Positions 34,257-43,869 of a stretch of 64,000 nt of DNA are shown in pieces (the first letter of the stretch is position 1; each line of letters opens with the position of its first letter). The DNA is from an uncultured Lachnospiraceae bacterium (GTDB lineage: Bacteria; Bacillota; Clostridia; Lachnospirales; Lachnospiraceae). Under the pieces are notes generated by a model. The model saw only the letters and a program-made list of their open reading frames with translations. It ran no database searches and was not told where the DNA came from. Where the stretch lies: positions 1-64,000 of the forward strand of contig CAMXPV010000012.1 of NCBI GenBank assembly GCA_947245585.1. Direction: 5' to 3'. A program made the position numbers and the translations under genes.

Positions 34257-35252
34257 ATGTTAAAAGATAAGACCATATTGATTACCGGGGGGACGGGTTC
34301 TTTCGGAAAATGTTTTACCAAATATGTGCTGACCCACTATGAACCGAAAAAAATCATTATTTATTCCAGGGACGAGTTCAAACAGTGGATGATGGCGGAA
34401 GAGTTTAAGGCCTATGCGGAAAAGCTCCGCTTTTTTATCGGCGATGTGCGCGATGTGGAGCGCTTAAAACGTGCCTGCGAGGGCGTGGACTACATCATTC
34501 ATGCAGCGGCATTAAAGCAGGTGCCGGCCTGTGAGTACAACCCCAATGAGGCCATTAAGACCAATATTCACGGTGCCATGAACGTGATTGACGCGGCGCT
34601 GGATACGGGCGTGAAAAAGGTGGTGGCCCTGTCTACTGACAAGGCGGTGAATCCGGTGAATCTCTATGGCGGGACGAAACTTGTGTCGGACAAACTTTTT
34701 GTGGCGGCCAACGCCTATGTGGGGACGAAGGATATCAATTTCTCCATTGTGAGGTACGGCAATGTGGCAGGAAGCCGTGGGTCGGTGATTCCTTTCTTCC
34801 ACAAACTGATTCAGGACGGGGCGAAAGAACTTCCGATTACAGATTTGCGCATGACCAGATTCTGGATCAGCCTGACGCAGGGTGTTGAGCTTGTGATCAA
34901 GGCGCTTGCGGAGGCCAACGGCGGAGAGACTTTTATCAGCAAAATTCCCTCCTTTAAAATCACGGATCTGGCGGAGGCAATGCTGCCGGGCTGTCAGATG
35001 AAGGAGACCGGAATCCGGCCGGGAGAGAAACTGCATGAGATTATGGTGACCACAGAGGATTCGGCGACAACCTACGAGTACGACAAGCATTTTATCGTCT
35101 ACCCGCAGATGACATGGAACAACAGACAACAGCCGGATCTGTCAGGTAAGAAAGTGCCGGAGGGTTTTCATTACAGTTCCGACAACAATACCGAGTGGCT
35201 CGGCGTGGAAGATATACGAAAGCTTTTAGACGATGTGGAATTGGAAAAGTAG
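34257..35252 (+). CDS. pseB: UDP-GlcNAc 4,6-dehydratase (inverting)
   Basis: 331-aa SDR enzyme. It makes UDP-2-acetamido-2,6-dideoxy-beta-L-arabino-hexos-4-ulose, the first step to pseudaminic acid. Motifs: Rossmann LITGGTGSFGKCFTKYVL, IIIYSRDEFKQWMM (PseB/FlaA1 signature), HAAALKQVPACEYNPNEAIK and the catalytic STDKAVNPVNLYGGTK with Asp128, Lys129 and Tyr137/Lys141. IRPGEKLHEIM near the C-terminus is also typical. Short length and absence of a membrane domain separate it from PglF/CapD, the type found at the end of this window. RBS AGAGGAGA. Confidence 0.93.
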   Translation: MLKDKTILITGGTGSFGKCFTKYVLTHYEPKKIIIYSRDEFKQWMMAEEFKAYAEKLRFFIGDVRDVERLKRACEGVDYIIHAAALKQVPACEYNPNEAIKTNIHGAMNVIDAALDTGVKKVVALSTDKAVNPVNLYGGTKLVSDKLFVAANAYVGTKDINFSIVRYGNVAGSRGSVIPFFHKLIQDGAKELPITDLRMTRFWISLTQGVELVIKALAEANGGETFISKIPSFKITDLAEAMLPGCQMKETGIRPGEKLHEIMVTTEDSATTYEYDKHFIVYPQMTWNNRQQPDLSGKKVPEGFHYSSDNNTEWLGVEDIRKLLDDVELEK

Positions 35253-35262
35253 AAAAGGCAGT

Positions 35263-35325
35263 ATGAGAAGAACTTTCAAAGATATCCCGCCATGGAACGG
35301 GATGTCCGGAAGTTCTATGTCTCAT
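35263..35325 (+). other. Intercistronic hairpin between pseB and pseC
   Basis: A roughly 63-nt bulged stem-loop: ATGAGA (35263) with TCTCAT (ending 35325), AGAACTT with AAGTTCT, and GATATCCCG with CGGGATGTC around a CCATGGAA loop. No T tract follows, so it is unlikely to be a terminator. It occupies most of the 109-nt gap and could stabilise, process or attenuate the operon mRNA. Confidence 0.55.
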
Positions 35326-35361
35326 GCGGTTTATGCTACAGAAACAGAGAAAGGTTGAAAA

Positions 35362-36555
35362 ATGGAAAAACCTGCAATAGAAGGCGGTAAGCCGGTTAGG
35401 GAGACCCCTATATTTTACGGACATCAATATATAGATGAGGCGGATATTCAGGCCGTAACTGAGGTGCTAAAAAGCGATTTTCTCACCTGCGGTCCCAAGA
35501 TTGCGGAACTGGAAGAAAAGCTTTGTGCACTGACAGGGGCAAAGTATGCAGTGGTCTGTGCAAACGGAACGGCAGCGTTACATATCGCGGCGCTTAGTGC
35601 CGGTGTGGGAGAGGGAGACGAGGTGATTACAACGCCCATCACCTTTGCAGCTTCGGCCAACTGTGCGCTCTACTGTGGGGCCCGGCCTGTCTTTGCGGAT
35701 ATTGATCCCGAAACGTACAATATTGATCCTGTTAAGGTAGAGGCAGCCATTACGCCCCGTACAAAGGCGGTGGTGGCGGTGGATTACACAGGACAGTCCG
35801 TGGATCTGACACCGCTCACAGAGATATGCAGAAAGCATGGCTTAACGCTGATTGAGGACGGTGCCCATGTGATCGGCACCACCTATAAAGGACAGCCAAA
35901 TGGTTCCATCGCGGATATGACCACCTTCAGTTTCCATCCGGTTAAGACTGTGACAGGCGGTGAGGGCGGCGCTGTTTTGACTAACGATGAAACCCTGTAT
36001 CAAAAGCTGCTTTTGTATCGCACCCACGGTATTACGAGGGACGAAAGTCTGATGGAACATGAGCAGGACGGGCCGTGGTATTATGAGCAGATTTTGCTAG
36101 GCTATAATTTTCGCATGACGGATATGCAGGCGGCCCTTATCATCAGCCAGTTGGACAAACTGCCGATGTTTCGGGCACGCAGAAAAGAGATTGTGAAACG
36201 GTATGACGAGGCGTTTGGAAAGATGCCGGAGCTGTTTGTGCAGAGGGAAATTCCAGAGTCGGATACCACAAGGCATTTGTATATTCTGCGCATTGTACCG
36301 GAAAAATTAAAGATTGACAGGAGGCGGTTTTTCGACGCGTTGGCGGCGGAAAACGTGCACTGCAATGTACACTATATTCCGACCTATTATTTCCCCTACT
36401 ATGAAAAGATGGGATACAGGCGGGGAATCTGTCCCAATGCGGAGAAGCTGTACGAAGAAATTTTATCGCTGCCGCTCTATTATGCAATGAACGACGAGGA
36501 CGTGGAGAGTGTGATCGAAGCGGTGAAAAAGATCGTAGACTACTATCGTGTATAG
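35362..36555 (+). CDS. pseC: UDP-4-amino-4,6-dideoxy-N-acetyl-beta-L-altrosamine transaminase
   Basis: 397-aa PLP aminotransferase of the DegT/DnrJ family, which aminates the 4-keto sugar made by PseB using glutamate. Visible: the start EGGKPVRETPIFYGHQYIDE, YAVVCANGTAALHIAALSAG, the TPITFAASANCALYCGARPV strand and LIEDGAHVIGTTYKGQPNGS. The PLP-binding Lys195 lies in FHPVKTVTGGEGG. The downstream FRMTDMQAALIISQL is a DegT hallmark. RBS AAAGG. Directly follows pseB, the standard order. Confidence 0.93.
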   Translation: MEKPAIEGGKPVRETPIFYGHQYIDEADIQAVTEVLKSDFLTCGPKIAELEEKLCALTGAKYAVVCANGTAALHIAALSAGVGEGDEVITTPITFAASANCALYCGARPVFADIDPETYNIDPVKVEAAITPRTKAVVAVDYTGQSVDLTPLTEICRKHGLTLIEDGAHVIGTTYKGQPNGSIADMTTFSFHPVKTVTGGEGGAVLTNDETLYQKLLLYRTHGITRDESLMEHEQDGPWYYEQILLGYNFRMTDMQAALIISQLDKLPMFRARRKEIVKRYDEAFGKMPELFVQREIPESDTTRHLYILRIVPEKLKIDRRRFFDALAAENVHCNVHYIPTYYFPYYEKMGYRRGICPNAEKLYEEILSLPLYYAMNDEDVESVIEAVKKIVDYYRV

Positions 36556-36581
36556 AAGGACAAACGGATAAGGGAAACAAG

Positions 36582-38873
36582 ATGACGGAAGAGATTTCAC
36601 TGAGAGCGAAAATAATATATGTGGTATTGACGGCGCTATTTGTCCTTTTTCTTTGGCTCGGAGATGAGGGAAAACAGCCTATGATTTACCATGGCACCGA
36701 ATTGCAGCACTCTGTTGGGCTGATTGACTCGGAGGATGCACTGGTACTGCAGGAATCCGTGGCCCGGAACGGCGTGGTGGCGCACACACCCGCTTATGTC
36801 ATGAACAAAGGCAGTTATACGGTGAACCTGAGCTATCTTTCTGAACAGCAGGGAAACGTGCTTGAACTCTGGGAACAGGGGGATAAGATCGCGGCCTGGC
36901 CGATCAATCCTGCGGAAAATGAAATCTCCGCGGATTTCACATTGGCCAAGGACACGAAACAACTGCAAGTCTGTGTCAACTACGTGGGAAAGGGCGCGCT
37001 TACGATCAGGAAACTTTCGGTGTCGCCCCAAAGACTTTTTTATACGGACACCTATCTGATGATCGTGGTTGTCCTGCTTTTGCACCTCGCCGGGTGGTGG
37101 TATATCAAGGGCGGAAAGGACCGGATTCCCAGAGGAATGCTTTTGGATGGCTGTGTGATTTTGGGGGTAGCGCTTCTTGCGACCACGCCCATGATGCAGA
37201 CATATCTCTACAACGCGGATGATCTGTGCTATCATCTGGCTCGGTTGGAAGGGGTAAAGGACGGCATACTGGACGGACAGATCCCGGTGAATATTTTGCC
37301 GGAGGGTTTACAGGGAAATGGGTACATGAATGCCATGTATCCCTATCTGTTTTTATATATAGGCGCTTTTTTGAGAATATGCAGAGTATCTCTGGCCTTT
37401 TCTTACAAGGTTTTGATCTTCCTGTCCAATCTGGCTTCTGCGTGTTGCATTTACGCTGCAGTAAAATCTGTGGTGAAGTCCAGACGAAGCATTTTGCTGG
37501 CGGTGGTGCTTTATACGCTCATGCCCTACCGATTTACCAATATTTTGTCGAGGGGAGATTTGGGCGAGACATTGGCTTTGATTTTTTGGCCGATGTTACT
37601 TGCGGGGCTTTATCATCTGACCATGGGCGATAAGAAGAAATGGTACTATTTGGTGATCGGTTTTTCCGGCATCCTGCAAAGCCACATTCTGAGCGCGGCT
37701 TATGCGGCGGCCATCTGTGTATTGACGGCGCTTGTTTACTGTGTGCGTCTTGCAAAAGATAAGCGGTATCTGGAAGTTTTGAAAGCGGCGGGACTTACGG
37801 TGCTTTTGAATGCGTGGTATATCGTGCCGTTTTTGTATTATTATTTTACGGAAAATCTGGACAAGGAAGTGCTGCGGTGGAGCGGTTATTTTGAACAGTC
37901 GATCAACCTCTCCAATATGACGCAGTCCATCAGCCTTTACAATAAACAGTATTTTTCTCTGGGTCTGGCGCTGCTTGGCGGTGTGGGAATTGCTGTCATT
38001 TACTTTTTGTGCGAGCGGCGAAAAAAGTTTGGCGATTCGGATGGGTTCCTACTCTATCTCCTGATTTTAGGCGGTGCGCTTGTTTTCATGTCGACGGGAT
38101 ATTTTCCGAGCAGGGCGTTGATGGCCAGTCCCTTTTTCAGCAATATTGCTACCATGCTGCAGTTTCCGTGGCGCTTTCTGGGACCGGCATCGGCCTGCTT
38201 CACCTTTGTGGGCGCGGCGGCTCTCGAGCGCTCAACGCTGATCAAAAATTACCGAAACGGGCTCTTTGCGATGTTGGTCGGGCTCAATCTTCTGGTGATC
38301 GTCACGGTGCCGGCGGACAACAATCATGTGCCCTATAAAAATGCGGAGGCTGTGGCCTCCAAGGGGCATGAGACCAAACTGATAACCAGTGTGGGGCTGT
38401 TTTATCCGCATGAATGGCGGCTGTTTGACGCAATGGATGAAAAATTGACGAGAAGTGTTCTGATATCCGACATTGGTTCTGTTTCCATACATGACTATAA
38501 GAAAGAGGGAACGAAGGCGGCAGTGTCCTACACGGCCATTTCCGACAAGGCTTATATCGAGCTGCCGCTACAGAATTATCGTGGATACCGCGCAACCGAC
38601 GAACTCGGAAATCCGGTGGAGATTACCCAGGGAGACGGCGGCCGTATGCGTTTTCTGGCGAGAGGGGATGGCGTAGAGCATCGAATTTATGTGCGCTACG
38701 GCCCGGTGCCGGGATTTGTGGCCGCCAATGTGGTGTCGGCGCTTACGATTTTTGCATGTCTGTATCTGTGCGTGGGACGGTTTTTTAACATAAATCTGCC
38801 TTATATAAGGGGACGTCAAAAAGACGGGGATTCTTCATCCGGGGTTGAGAGGGAGGAGACGCTTGAAGCTTAG
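36582..38873 (+). CDS. Large polytopic membrane protein, 6-PTPS-related/YfhO-like
   Basis: 763 aa. After an N-terminal signal-like helix (~12-24) comes an outer domain of ~130 residues, then about 11 membrane segments (~150-600), then an outer C-terminal beta domain and a final helix near 720. MMQTYLYNADDLCYHLARLE and LSRGDLGETLALIFWPML resemble PF10131 (6-pyruvoyl-tetrahydropterin synthase related) membrane proteins, GT-C-like proteins of EPS loci. A lipid-linked sugar transferase role is inferred. Short cytosolic tail; the stop overlaps the next gene's start. Confidence 0.72.
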   Translation: MTEEISLRAKIIYVVLTALFVLFLWLGDEGKQPMIYHGTELQHSVGLIDSEDALVLQESVARNGVVAHTPAYVMNKGSYTVNLSYLSEQQGNVLELWEQGDKIAAWPINPAENEISADFTLAKDTKQLQVCVNYVGKGALTIRKLSVSPQRLFYTDTYLMIVVVLLLHLAGWWYIKGGKDRIPRGMLLDGCVILGVALLATTPMMQTYLYNADDLCYHLARLEGVKDGILDGQIPVNILPEGLQGNGYMNAMYPYLFLYIGAFLRICRVSLAFSYKVLIFLSNLASACCIYAAVKSVVKSRRSILLAVVLYTLMPYRFTNILSRGDLGETLALIFWPMLLAGLYHLTMGDKKKWYYLVIGFSGILQSHILSAAYAAAICVLTALVYCVRLAKDKRYLEVLKAAGLTVLLNAWYIVPFLYYYFTENLDKEVLRWSGYFEQSINLSNMTQSISLYNKQYFSLGLALLGGVGIAVIYFLCERRKKFGDSDGFLLYLLILGGALVFMSTGYFPSRALMASPFFSNIATMLQFPWRFLGPASACFTFVGAAALERSTLIKNYRNGLFAMLVGLNLLVIVTVPADNNHVPYKNAEAVASKGHETKLITSVGLFYPHEWRLFDAMDEKLTRSVLISDIGSVSIHDYKKEGTKAAVSYTAISDKAYIELPLQNYRGYRATDELGNPVEITQGDGGRMRFLARGDGVEHRIYVRYGPVPGFVAANVVSALTIFACLYLCVGRFFNINLPYIRGRQKDGDSSSGVEREETLEA

Positions 38874-39903
38874 TATCATCGTGCCGGTCTACAATATGGC
38901 GGCGGAGAAGAAACTGGAATATTGTCTGGACTCATTGGTGGGTCAGACGGTGTCGGACTATGAGATCATTGCGGTGGACGATTGTTCCACCGATGAGTCA
39001 TGGGAGATTCTGCAGGCCTACGAGAAGCGTTTTCCGGAAAAATTCCGTGCGGTGCACCTTGCGGCAAACCGTCATCAGGGCGGCGCCAAAAATGTGGGTC
39101 TGAAGATGGCGCAGGGTGATTGGATCGGTTTTATTGACAGCGATGACTGGATAACGCCGGACATGTATGAGCGGTTGATCGGGAAAGCGGAGGAGACAGG
39201 GGCTGATCTGGCGGGCTGTGATTACTGCCTTACCGCAGAGCACTCCATGAAAGTGGGACAGGTGGTGCACAACAATAAAAAAAGCCAAACAGGCGTATTG
39301 GATGACGAGAAGAGGCGCAGCCTGATTTTGGACGGGGGAAGTCTGGTAGTAAAAATATTTCGCCGCTCCATGATTTTACAGTATGATCTCTGGTTTCCCG
39401 AAGATATTTTTTATGAGGACAATGCGCTTGGCAACTCCTATTTGATTCTGGCAAACCAGTTTGTCTATATTGAGGAACCGCTTTACTTTTATTACCAACA
39501 TGAGTCTTCCACCGTTCACACGATTTCCGAGAAACGCTGTGAGGATCGCTGTGAGGCCGGCAGACTGATGCTTGAAGAGGCGAAACGCCATGATTATCTG
39601 GACAGATACCGCCCGGAACTGGAATACAGCTTTACGCTGCTCTTCTATGTGAATACGCTTTTCACATATATGGCGGGTGTGAAGCGGACGAAATACCGTT
39701 TTGTGAAAAAGTTGGGAGAGGAAATGCGGTGTACGTTTCCTGATTTTCAGAAGAATACCTATTACTGTGAACGGACGGGAGAGGAAGAGAAAAAATTGAT
39801 CCGTATGCAGATGCGGTCCACGGTTTTGTTTATGGGGTATTATAAGCTGCTTTGGACATACAGAAAGCTGAGGAAAAAACTGTCGAGCAAAAGCGCGCGC
39901 TGA
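38863..39903 (+). CDS. Glycosyltransferase family 2
   Basis: 346 aa. GT-A motifs: LSIIVPVYNMAAEKKLEYCL, VDDCSTDESWEIL, RHQGGAKNVGLKMAQGDW and the DXD-type GFIDSDDWITP. FPEDIFYEDNALGNSYL is the acceptor-side acidic motif. TTG start at 38863, preceded by GGGAGGAG and overlapping the upstream stop by 11 nt; a TTG 18 nt earlier overlaps the SD. Ends in a strongly basic tail. Specificity unknown. Confidence 0.84.
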   Translation: MKLSIIVPVYNMAAEKKLEYCLDSLVGQTVSDYEIIAVDDCSTDESWEILQAYEKRFPEKFRAVHLAANRHQGGAKNVGLKMAQGDWIGFIDSDDWITPDMYERLIGKAEETGADLAGCDYCLTAEHSMKVGQVVHNNKKSQTGVLDDEKRRSLILDGGSLVVKIFRRSMILQYDLWFPEDIFYEDNALGNSYLILANQFVYIEEPLYFYYQHESSTVHTISEKRCEDRCEAGRLMLEEAKRHDYLDRYRPELEYSFTLLFYVNTLFTYMAGVKRTKYRFVKKLGEEMRCTFPDFQKNTYYCERTGEEEKKLIRMQMRSTVLFMGYYKLLWTYRKLRKKLSSKSAR

Positions 39904-39915
39904 GGGGGAAAACAT

Positions 39916-42078
39916 ATGGAGATTGGGAGTATCTTTGAAGTAAATCCGGCGGAGGCGGAGGAAGGCGGGGAAACCGCAGGGTTTCATCTTGCACAGGTGG
40001 ATAAGTACGGGAAAAGGAATCAGTGCTATACGGCTTCCGGCAGGGAGGCGATCGAGCTTGCCTTGATCAGTCTGGAGCGTGAAAAGCCGGAGACACCGAA
40101 ACGATGCCTGATGCCGGCCTATATGTGCGATTCGGTTTTTCTGCCCTTTTTGCATCGGGGTTGGGAACTTGTTTTTTACTCTGTGGACAGGGAGTTGGAA
40201 ACGGCCGGGGAGGAGATTTTCAGGTTGGCCCTGGAAAAGGATCCCGGACTTGTCTTCATTCACCCCTATTATGGAACGGATACCTGTTGGGGGCTGCGCA
40301 GACAGCTTTCCGCACTGCGCCGCAGCGGCGTAATGGTTATGGAGGATGTGACGCAGGCTTATTACTTGCCGGAGACAGGAAAGGATGCTGATTTTATCGT
40401 GGGAAGTCTGCGCAAATGGTACGCGGTTCCCGACGGCGGATTTGTGGCATCCGATCTGCCTATTGCGGATGATGTGTTACTGGATGGGGAGGCCTATGCG
40501 AGGGAAAGGCTTGCGCCCCTTGTACAGAAGTGGGAATATCTGAAAGACGAAGGAGCGCCGAAGGAGGAAAGGCAGAAACGCAAAGCAGAGTTTTATACAA
40601 AGAACCGTGCTCTGGAGGAGGAACTTGACCATTATGAGGGCGTGCGCCGTCTTTCACAGCTTTCCGTTCACATTCTGTCAGAGGTCGATGAGGAAGCGGC
40701 GAGACAGAGAAGAGCGGAGAACTACAGTTATCTCTATGAAAAAATCGGCGGCATGAAGAGACTATGGCCCATCCTCATGAAAGGGGACGAAGCGCCTCTC
40801 TATTTTGCGGTTTATGTGAAGGAGAGGGATGAGCTGCAGCGGTTTCTGGGAGAAAGGGATATTTATGTGCCCGTGCTCTGGCCGGTGGGCGAGTTAAACA
40901 GGGACGAGCTTCGGGGGGACGAGGCGTATATTTTTGAACATATGCTTGCGTTTCCTGTTGACCAGCGTTACGGCATAGAACAGATGGAACAGATCGTACA
41001 GACACTTGCCCTGTATGAAAACCAACCCATAGTCGGTATCCGTGTAGATGCCAATATGACCATCGGTATGGGGCACGTGATGCGGTGTATTGCCATTGCG
41101 AGACAGCTGATGAAAAAGGGGTGCCGCGTTTTGTTTCTCACGGCTGACGAGTGGGCTAGGGATACCATTTCGGAGACAGGCATGGATCAGCTCTGTCTGC
41201 ATACAAGGTGGGACTGGATGGAGGAGGAGCTGCCGAGGCTTCGGGAGATCCTGTCCATGGCCGGGATCAAGACGCTTTTGGTGGACTCCTATCAGGCGAC
41301 AACGACTTATTTTGAAGGATTGAAAGATCTGGTGCGGATCGTTCGTATCGACGATTGTTTTGAGCCGGTTTGTCCGGTGGATCTGTTGATCAACTATAAT
41401 GCTTATCATGTGAGATTTCCCTATGAAGAGACTTATACGGACGGGACCAGACTTCTTTTGGGGACGGATTATGTGCCTTTGCGGGAAGAGTTCGCCCGCG
41501 GGGATTTGGTGAATGCGGCGTGCGGGAAGGCGCAAAACGAAGAGGAATTCTCGGTACTGCTTACCAGTGGAGGCGGTGATACGCAGGATGCGTTGATGGG
41601 GCTTTTGCAGAAAGTTGTGGAGGAGGAAGCCTTTAAGAAGGTCACTTTTCATGTGGCAATCGGAGGGCTGCATCCCCGTGGAGACGAGATTGAACTTTTT
41701 TCCATGGAATATGATTCGCCACGCATAAAAGTATACCGGCCCTGCCGGGATGTGGCGGGCTTGATGGCAAGGTGTGATGCGGCGGTGTCGGCGGCGGGCA
41801 CCATGCTGTTTGAATTATCTGCGCTTGGCGTTCCCACTGTGTTTTTTGAGACGGCGGACAACCAACGCTATGACAGGGAATTTTTTGGGGAAGAGGAACG
41901 TATGCTCTATGCCGGAGATATCAGACAGGACAGGGAGGCGTGCCTTACGGCAGTCTGCGAGAACCTGAAAAAGCTGCTTGCAGATCTGGCGCTCAGACAG
42001 CACATGAGAGAGGCGCTCTTTCAGGTGACGGACGGACACGGTGCAGAGAGAATTGCGGAGGAGATTGTAAAGCTGTAA
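39916..42078 (+). CDS. pseG: Fusion of PLP aminotransferase-like domain and PseG hydrolase
   Basis: 720 aa in two parts. Residues ~1-370 look like a PLP aminotransferase of the DegT/AHBA-synthase fold: CYTASGREAIELALISLERE, PAYMCDSVFLPFLHRGWELV, VMEDVTQAYYLPETG, and a candidate PLP lysine, Lys167, in GSLRKWYAVPDGGF. Residues ~371-720 are PseG (UDP-2,4-diacetamido-2,4,6-trideoxy-beta-L-altropyranose hydrolase): VDANMTIGMGHVMRCIAIAR with catalytic-type His387, LVDSYQATTTYF, LLTSGGGDTQD and SAAGTMLFELSALGVPTV. PseG removes UDP in the pseudaminic pathway, just before PseI. It lies between the pseC side and pseF-pseI. The role of the first domain is unknown. RBS GAGGGGG. Confidence 0.85.
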   Translation: MEIGSIFEVNPAEAEEGGETAGFHLAQVDKYGKRNQCYTASGREAIELALISLEREKPETPKRCLMPAYMCDSVFLPFLHRGWELVFYSVDRELETAGEEIFRLALEKDPGLVFIHPYYGTDTCWGLRRQLSALRRSGVMVMEDVTQAYYLPETGKDADFIVGSLRKWYAVPDGGFVASDLPIADDVLLDGEAYARERLAPLVQKWEYLKDEGAPKEERQKRKAEFYTKNRALEEELDHYEGVRRLSQLSVHILSEVDEEAARQRRAENYSYLYEKIGGMKRLWPILMKGDEAPLYFAVYVKERDELQRFLGERDIYVPVLWPVGELNRDELRGDEAYIFEHMLAFPVDQRYGIEQMEQIVQTLALYENQPIVGIRVDANMTIGMGHVMRCIAIARQLMKKGCRVLFLTADEWARDTISETGMDQLCLHTRWDWMEEELPRLREILSMAGIKTLLVDSYQATTTYFEGLKDLVRIVRIDDCFEPVCPVDLLINYNAYHVRFPYEETYTDGTRLLLGTDYVPLREEFARGDLVNAACGKAQNEEEFSVLLTSGGGDTQDALMGLLQKVVEEEAFKKVTFHVAIGGLHPRGDEIELFSMEYDSPRIKVYRPCRDVAGLMARCDAAVSAAGTMLFELSALGVPTVFFETADNQRYDREFFGEEERMLYAGDIRQDREACLTAVCENLKKLLADLALRQHMREALFQVTDGHGAERIAEEIVKL

Positions 42079-42102
42079 AGGCGGAAAGGAAGAAACGCCA
42101 AC

Positions 42103-42807
42103 ATGAAAAAAGAATTGAACGCAGTGGCGATCATTACGGCCCGGGGCGGCAGCAAGCGGATCCCGGGGAAGAATATCAGAGAGTTTATGGGAAAGCCAAT
42201 GTTGGTTTATGGGATTGAAGCGGCGCTTGCGTCAGGACTTTTTCGGGAGGTTATGGTTTCCACCGACGATGAAGAGATCGCGCGGATTGCGTTAGAGGCG
42301 GGCGCGGCGGTTCCCTTTATGAGAAGCCCGGAGACATCGGGGGATTTTGCCACCACGGACGATGTGCTCATGGAGGTGCTTGAGACTTATGAGAAACGGG
42401 GAGAAACCTTTGACTATATGGCCTGCATATATCCGACGGCACCCTTTGTGACGGCAGGGAAGCTTGCGGAGGCCATGAAAGTTTTGGTGGAGCAGGATGC
42501 GTCAGGGGTCATGCCGGTGGTACGCTATTCTTTCCCGCCGCAGCGGGGTATGGCGATCCGGGATGGGAAACTGGTGTACTGCTATCCTGAAAACGCCGTG
42601 AAACGGTCTCAGGATTTGGAGCCCATGTACCACGACAGCGGGCAGTTTTACTGTTACCATGTGGAGCGTTATAGGGCCTGCAGGGGCGAGCTGCCGGACG
42701 GATATCTACCGATCGTTGTATCAGAAATGGAAGTGCAGGATATCGACAATCCGACGGATCTGGAACTGGCGGAAATCAAATTTCGCATGATGCAGAAGAA
42801 GGGATAA
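42103..42807 (+). CDS. pseF: Pseudaminic acid cytidylyltransferase
   Basis: 234-aa CMP-sugar synthase. Activates the nonulosonic acid with CTP. Motifs: VAIITARGGSKRIPGKNIRE (CTP-binding signature), VSTDDEEIARIALEAGA, IYPTAPFVTAGKLAEAMK and the late QDIDNPTDLELAEIKF metal-site region. Length is typical. Its adjacency to pseI and the PseG domain favours PseF over NeuA, though the sugar cannot be proven from sequence alone. RBS AAGGAAG. 4-nt gap to pseI. Confidence 0.92.
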   Translation: MKKELNAVAIITARGGSKRIPGKNIREFMGKPMLVYGIEAALASGLFREVMVSTDDEEIARIALEAGAAVPFMRSPETSGDFATTDDVLMEVLETYEKRGETFDYMACIYPTAPFVTAGKLAEAMKVLVEQDASGVMPVVRYSFPPQRGMAIRDGKLVYCYPENAVKRSQDLEPMYHDSGQFYCYHVERYRACRGELPDGYLPIVVSEMEVQDIDNPTDLELAEIKFRMMQKKG

Positions 42808-42810
42808 AGC

Positions 42811-43866
42811 ATGAATCAGGATAAAATAAAAATCGGCAATCGCTTGCTTGGAGAGGGGGAACCGACCTATATCGTGGCGGAGATGTCGGCCAATCACTTG
42901 CAGGACTATAACAGGGCCGAGGCCATTATACGGGCGGCGAAGGAGGCGGGTGCCGACGCAGTGAAGCTCCAGACCTACACAGTGGACACCATCACCATGG
43001 ACTGCGACAACGAGTATTTTCGGATTACCCAGGGGACGATCTGGGACGGTATGACCTGTTATGAACTATTTAAAGAGGCATACACGCCATGGGAATGGCA
43101 GCCAAAGCTTGTGAAGCTGGCAAATGAGTTGGGGATGGACTGCTTTTCTGCTCCCTTTGATTTTACAGCGGTGGATTTCATGGAGGAGATGGGGATGCCG
43201 GCCTATAAGATCGCTTCCCCTGAAATTTGGGATATTCCCCTGATTCGTAAAGTCGCCAAACTGGGAAAGCCTGTCATTATGGCCACGGGGCTTGCTTATC
43301 TGGAGGACATTGAGAGGGCGGTGAGAACGTGCAGGGAGGAAGGGAATGAACAGATCATCCTTTTAAAATGCACGGCCACGTATCCAACGCCCTATGAGGA
43401 TATGAATATCAGGGTGGTTCCCCATATGGCGGAGGCTTTTGACTGCCTGACGGGGCTTTCCGATCACAGCATGGGTTCGGCGGTGGCGGTGGCTTCGGTG
43501 GCGCTCGGCGCTCGGATGGTGGAAAAACATTTCACACTTTCCAGGGCGGACGGCGGGCCTGACGGGGCCTTTTCCATGGAGCCTGCTGAGTTTAAGCAGA
43601 TGGTGGATGAGATCCGCATGGTGGAGAAGGCGCTTGGCAAGGTGACTTACCGCCTGACCGAAAAGCAGGAGAGAAGCAGGGAGGAAGGGAGATCCCTGTT
43701 CGTCACGGAAGATATGAAAAAGGGAGAAGTCTTCACGGAGAAAAACCTGCGCTCCATACGTCCGGCTTTCGGCATGGCACCCAGACACTATGAGGAGGTT
43801 TTGGGAAAACGGGCCAGGTGTGATATTGCACGGGGAACACCGATGGAATGGAAATATGTGGAGTGA
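42811..43866 (+). CDS. pseI: Pseudaminic acid synthase
   Basis: 351-aa NeuB-family enzyme that condenses PEP with the 6-deoxy diacetamido sugar. TIM-barrel part: YIVAEMSANHLQDYNRAEAI, DAVKLQTYTVDTITMDC, FSAPFDFTAVDFMEEMGMPA, YKIASPEIWDIPLI and LLKCTATYPTPYEDMNI. A SAF/antifreeze-like domain closes the protein from about residue 285 (RSLFVTEDMKKGEVFTEKNL). The DCDNEYF-containing early loop and neighbours point to PseI rather than NeuB or LegI. Directly follows pseF. Confidence 0.9.
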   Translation: MNQDKIKIGNRLLGEGEPTYIVAEMSANHLQDYNRAEAIIRAAKEAGADAVKLQTYTVDTITMDCDNEYFRITQGTIWDGMTCYELFKEAYTPWEWQPKLVKLANELGMDCFSAPFDFTAVDFMEEMGMPAYKIASPEIWDIPLIRKVAKLGKPVIMATGLAYLEDIERAVRTCREEGNEQIILLKCTATYPTPYEDMNIRVVPHMAEAFDCLTGLSDHSMGSAVAVASVALGARMVEKHFTLSRADGGPDGAFSMEPAEFKQMVDEIRMVEKALGKVTYRLTEKQERSREEGRSLFVTEDMKKGEVFTEKNLRSIRPAFGMAPRHYEEVLGKRARCDIARGTPMEWKYVE

Positions 43867-43869
43867 AAT

